From: an uncultured Lentisphaeria bacterium
Lineage (GTDB): Bacteria > Verrucomicrobiota > Lentisphaeria > JABSQK01 > CAJWLW01
DNA: 8,565 nucleotides
Reading direction: 5' to 3'
NCBI GenBank assembly: GCA_913042885.1
Contig: CAJWLW010000206.1
Span: 1 to 8,565, forward strand
Position 1 is the first letter of the stretch, and each line of letters starts with the position of its first letter. A program made the translations under genes and the position numbers. Below are positions 6,072 through 8,565 of the stretch, in pieces. Below the pieces are notes generated by a model. The model saw only the letters and a list, made by a program, of their open reading frames with translations, ran no database searches and had not been told where the DNA came from.

Positions 6072-6153
6072 CCTGTATCTTTTCTGGATGGACGATGCGG
6101 GACTTAAACGCCGTAAAATGACGGGCACCGAGGTTCGGCGAACGTAAGTCGTC

Positions 6154-7818
6154 CTACCCGGAGTGCTCGAGTTGCAGGGTCATCGTCGTGCGGTCGCACA
6201 GTTCGGGCGGGCCAAAATACTGAATGGCCCCTGGGAAAAGATAACAATCCTCGATGGCCCAACGTTGACGTTTCGCCGCAAAAGCCTTGAACGGGCCGCC
6301 ATCAAGATCGACCAGCGCCTTGCGAATGACGGGGGTCGGCCTGCCGCGACGGTGTTCGATGTGCAACATGGCGGTTGCCGGCACGCCGCCCGGCTGCCAG
6401 TCGACCGCCGGCGCGGTGAGGTTGCGTACACATGAAATGTAACCGGTACGCCCAGCGCCCAGCAGGGCGGCAGCGGAGTAGCCAAGGCCATACGTGTAGT
6501 TGACGTCAAAATTCGTCGGCATGGCACAGCGCCCTTCGTAGCCGAAAAAATGGTCACGGGTCCTGTAATTGCCGATATAGGTCTTTTCGGCTTTCATCTG
6601 GTCAAGGCGACGCCCGACCATTCTGATCAGCAGCTTTTCGGTATCGATCAGTGAGACCTGCACGTTGCCATGGGGATCACGGTCCTCGACGAGCTGGCGG
6701 CGGATGGAATCGGGAAGCGAATGATAGACCACAGCGGAGTGTTCCGTAAGCCCGATCTCGATCAGTACTTCGGTTTCGGCAACCGCCAGCATTTCGGCCA
6801 GATCGTCCATGGCTGCATCGGCCAACAGATCGTTGAGTTCGGCGATCAGCACCTTGATCTCGGGAATAAACTCGATGAGCCCTTCGGGCACGAGGACAAT
6901 GCCGTAATTCTTGCCGAGCCGGGCACGGGCGGCGATGGCATCGGCTATTTCGTTGACGATTTCGTTGAGTGTCTGTTTCCTGTCGGCAACTTCCTCGGAG
7001 ATCAGGGCCAGGTTGGGCTGCGTCTGCAGCGCGCATTCAAGGGTGATGTGCGATGCGGTGCGTCCCATGAGCTTGATGAAGTGCCAGTATTTGCGGGCCG
7101 ACGCAGCGTCGCGGGCAATATTGCCGACGACATCGCTATACTCCTTGCTGGCAGAATCGAAGCCGAAGGAGGTTTCGATGAGGGCGTTCTTCAGGTCGCC
7201 GTCGATGGTTTTGGGGCAGCCGATGACCTGGATACCCGCGTCGTGCTGAACGAAATACTCGGCAAGAACGCAGGCGTTGGTGTTCGAGTCATCGCCACCG
7301 ACGATGACGATACCGGTGATGCCGCGGGCCTTGCAGTTGGCCGCGACTTTGTCGTATTGGGCAACCTTTTCCAGCTTGCCGCGGCCGGAACCGACCATGT
7401 CGAAGCCGCCGGTGTTGCGATGGGCATCGATGATGTCGGCGGTAAGCTCGACACCATCGTCGTCGACAAGTCCGTCGGAACCGCCGCAAAAACCGAAGAT
7501 CCGCGACTCGGCGTGTTGCGATTTCAGCCCGTCGAACAGGCCAGCGATCACATTGTGGCCGCCCGGTGCCTGGCCGCCTGAGAGGATCACACCAACGTTG
7601 ATAGCAGAACGCCGGGTGTCGTCGCCGCGGGTAAACTGGATGAGCGGCAGGCCATGAGTGTGCGGGAACTGCTCGGGAATGCCGGTCTGGTCGGTGAGGA
7701 GCGGTACCCCGTCAACACCATCGGCCGCAACGCACGCTCCGTGTTGCTGAAAAACGCGCGGCAACTCCGGCATGAATGCCAAGCGGAGTTGCTGCAGGGG
7801 TGAAGTTTCCCGACTCAT
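6154..7818 (-). CDS. pfp: Pyrophosphate-dependent 6-phosphofructokinase, long form
   Basis: Phosphorylates fructose 6-phosphate to fructose 1,6-bisphosphate using pyrophosphate rather than ATP; reversible, so usable in glycolysis and gluconeogenesis; cytosolic. At 554 residues it belongs to the long PPi-PFK group known from spirochaetes such as Borrelia and Treponema and from plants. Signatures: GVILSGGQAPGGHNVI (76-91); GGDDSNTN (174-181), where the second Asp replaces the Gly of ATP enzymes; PKTIDGD (202-208), where Lys replaces the Gly of PGTIDND; KLMGRTASH (249-257); PEGLIEFIPE (311-320), with an insertion of the long form after it; and GYEGRCAMPT (426-435). Asp and Lys together are the established marks of pyrophosphate use. 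The ATG at 7818 is preceded by a weak GAG and gives the N-terminal extension (about 72 residues) normal for this group. It follows the PRPP synthetase gene by 42 bases and is probably co-transcribed with it. Confidence 0.95.
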   Translation of the reverse strand: MSRETSPLQQLRLAFMPELPRVFQQHGACVAADGVDGVPLLTDQTGIPEQFPHTHGLPLIQFTRGDDTRRSAINVGVILSGGQAPGGHNVIAGLFDGLKSQHAESRIFGFCGGSDGLVDDDGVELTADIIDAHRNTGGFDMVGSGRGKLEKVAQYDKVAANCKARGITGIVIVGGDDSNTNACVLAEYFVQHDAGIQVIGCPKTIDGDLKNALIETSFGFDSASKEYSDVVGNIARDAASARKYWHFIKLMGRTASHITLECALQTQPNLALISEEVADRKQTLNEIVNEIADAIAARARLGKNYGIVLVPEGLIEFIPEIKVLIAELNDLLADAAMDDLAEMLAVAETEVLIEIGLTEHSAVVYHSLPDSIRRQLVEDRDPHGNVQVSLIDTEKLLIRMVGRRLDQMKAEKTYIGNYRTRDHFFGYEGRCAMPTNFDVNYTYGLGYSAAALLGAGRTGYISCVRNLTAPAVDWQPGGVPATAMLHIEHRRGRPTPVIRKALVDLDGGPFKAFAAKRQRWAIEDCYLFPGAIQYFGPPELCDRTTMTLQLEHSG

Positions 7819-7860
7819 CCGTCTCGATTCCGTTTACTGTTTGTGCTGCTGAAGGCGCCA

Positions 7861-8565
7861 CTATCTCATCAATTCGCGACCAAGCAATTTATTGATCTTC
7901 TCGGTGCTGTCGAGAAGCCGCGTGATGGAATGGTCCTGATTAAAGCTGTGTATGAACTTGGCAATAAACCGGGTCGCGTCGGCAACAACGAACCATTCAC
8001 GTTCCAGAAGTTCCGGCGGAATGTACGTGGCGTTGGTGGCATAGAGGCGGTTGAACAGGCCGTCCGCGTAGGCCTCGTCAAAGGCCGTGGCACCACCGGA
8101 AAACAATGCATAGGTGACGGCGAAGTAGACGCCTTTGGCGTGGCGTTCGCGAAGTTCAGCGGCGGTTTCGAGCAAGCTGCCGCCGGAGGCCAGCATGTCA
8201 TCGACAACGAGTACGTCCTTGCCGGTCAGGTCGTCACCGAGGAATTTATGCTCGATGACAGGATTCTTGCCCTCGACGACACGGGTCAGGTCGCGGTATT
8301 TATAGAAGCCGGTAAGGTGCACCTGGAAATGCTCGGCAAAGTACCGGGCGCGTTCCATGCCGCCGAGATCCGGACTGCAGAGTACGAAGCTGTCGGGATG
8401 GATCCTGATCTGATCTCCGGCGTCCTGCAGCATACATTCGATCAGTTGATAGGCGCCGTGCAGGTTTTCGAGGCCGTGCATGGGTATCGCATTCATCACA
8501 TGTGAATTGTGGGCATCGATCGTCATGACGGAGTCGACACCGAGATTGACGAGCTCCTGCAGGGC
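7861..8565 (-). CDS. prs: Ribose-phosphate pyrophosphokinase (PRPP synthetase), C-terminal part
   Basis: Makes phosphoribosyl pyrophosphate from ribose 5-phosphate and ATP, feeding purine, pyrimidine, histidine, tryptophan and NAD synthesis; cytosolic. The frame is open to the right edge, so the N-terminal part is missing; 234 residues are present. They begin ALQELVNLGVDSVMTIDAHN, matching the family segment ahead of the catalytic domain. Further on: PDLGGMERARYFAE (PD-GG-RA pattern), the flexible-loop segment FYKYRDLTRVVEGKNPV, the PRPP-binding loop VLVVDDMLASGGSLLETA (8167-8208 region), then FDEAYADGLFNRLYATNATY and a C-terminal TEKINKLL. The last segments resemble the longer PRPP synthetases of spirochaetes and clostridia rather than the E. 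coli type. In the catalytic loop, the usual K-R-R is K-Y-R. The gene ends 42 bases before the phosphofructokinase start on the same strand, suggesting an operon. Confidence 0.93.
   Translation of the reverse strand, partial: ALQELVNLGVDSVMTIDAHNSHVMNAIPMHGLENLHGAYQLIECMLQDAGDQIRIHPDSFVLCSPDLGGMERARYFAEHFQVHLTGFYKYRDLTRVVEGKNPVIEHKFLGDDLTGKDVLVVDDMLASGGSLLETAAELRERHAKGVYFAVTYALFSGGATAFDEAYADGLFNRLYATNATYIPPELLEREWFVVADATRFIAKFIHSFNQDHSITRLLDSTEKINKLLGRELMR

Noticed and set aside
5889..6128. Minus-strand 79-residue frame across the convergent gap
   Set aside because: It runs through both GC-rich hairpins and into the end of the membrane-protein gene, with basic low-complexity composition and no motif.
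6670..7581. Open frame of 303 residues on the plus strand, opposite the phosphofructokinase gene
   Set aside because: The minus strand carries every PPi-PFK signature; the plus frame is an Asp/Gly/Val-rich shadow.
7843..8505. Open frame of 220 residues on the plus strand, opposite the PRPP synthetase gene
   Set aside because: It is antisense to conserved PRPP synthetase motifs and resembles no family.

Overview
The window is an ordinary-looking stretch of chromosome from a moderately GC-rich, Gram-negative-type bacterium. It carries eight supported protein genes and no recognisable RNA gene, transposon, CRISPR array or phage gene. Several features fit the Planctomycetota or a neighbouring PVC/spirochaete-like lineage: a long pyrophosphate-dependent phosphofructokinase, a PRPP synthetase of the kind I know from spirochaetes and clostridia, a peptidase T-like M20 enzyme, a creatininase-family amidohydrolase, and wide spacing between genes. 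This assignment is an inference from gene content, not from a marker gene.

Left edge: the start of a minus-strand gene for a probably exported protein runs off the window (about 1-173). Plus-strand block: six genes follow, each apparently with its own leader of about 100-320 bases. They are an M20 metallopeptidase (GTG start at 327), methionine sulfoxide reductase B (1643), a creatininase-family hydrolase (2235), a YceI-family lipoprotein (3164), a D-2-hydroxyacid dehydrogenase (4132), and a small two-helix membrane protein with a cytosolic PH-like tail (5437). Their products share no obvious pathway, and the spacing argues against one operon. MsrB (oxidised methionine repair) and YceI (isoprenoid-binding periplasmic family) loosely suggest envelope and stress upkeep.

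Right block, minus strand: PRPP synthetase (cut by the right edge) is followed after 42 bases by PPi-dependent 6-phosphofructokinase, very likely as one transcript. The pair is metabolically sensible: PRPP-using reactions release pyrophosphate, which this phosphofructokinase can spend as phosphoryl donor. This operon converges on the membrane-protein gene across a 189-base gap containing a strong GC-rich inverted repeat (6031-6071).

The intergenic regions hold the least explained signals: a TTCAACCCC tandem repeat before msrB; a hairpin with a short T-rich tail after the YceI gene; two copies of TTATAATT, each in a gap of about 300 bases; and three perfect palindromes within 55 bases (5230-5284), followed by an AT-rich island, ahead of the membrane-protein gene. 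I found no convincing new multi-gene system.
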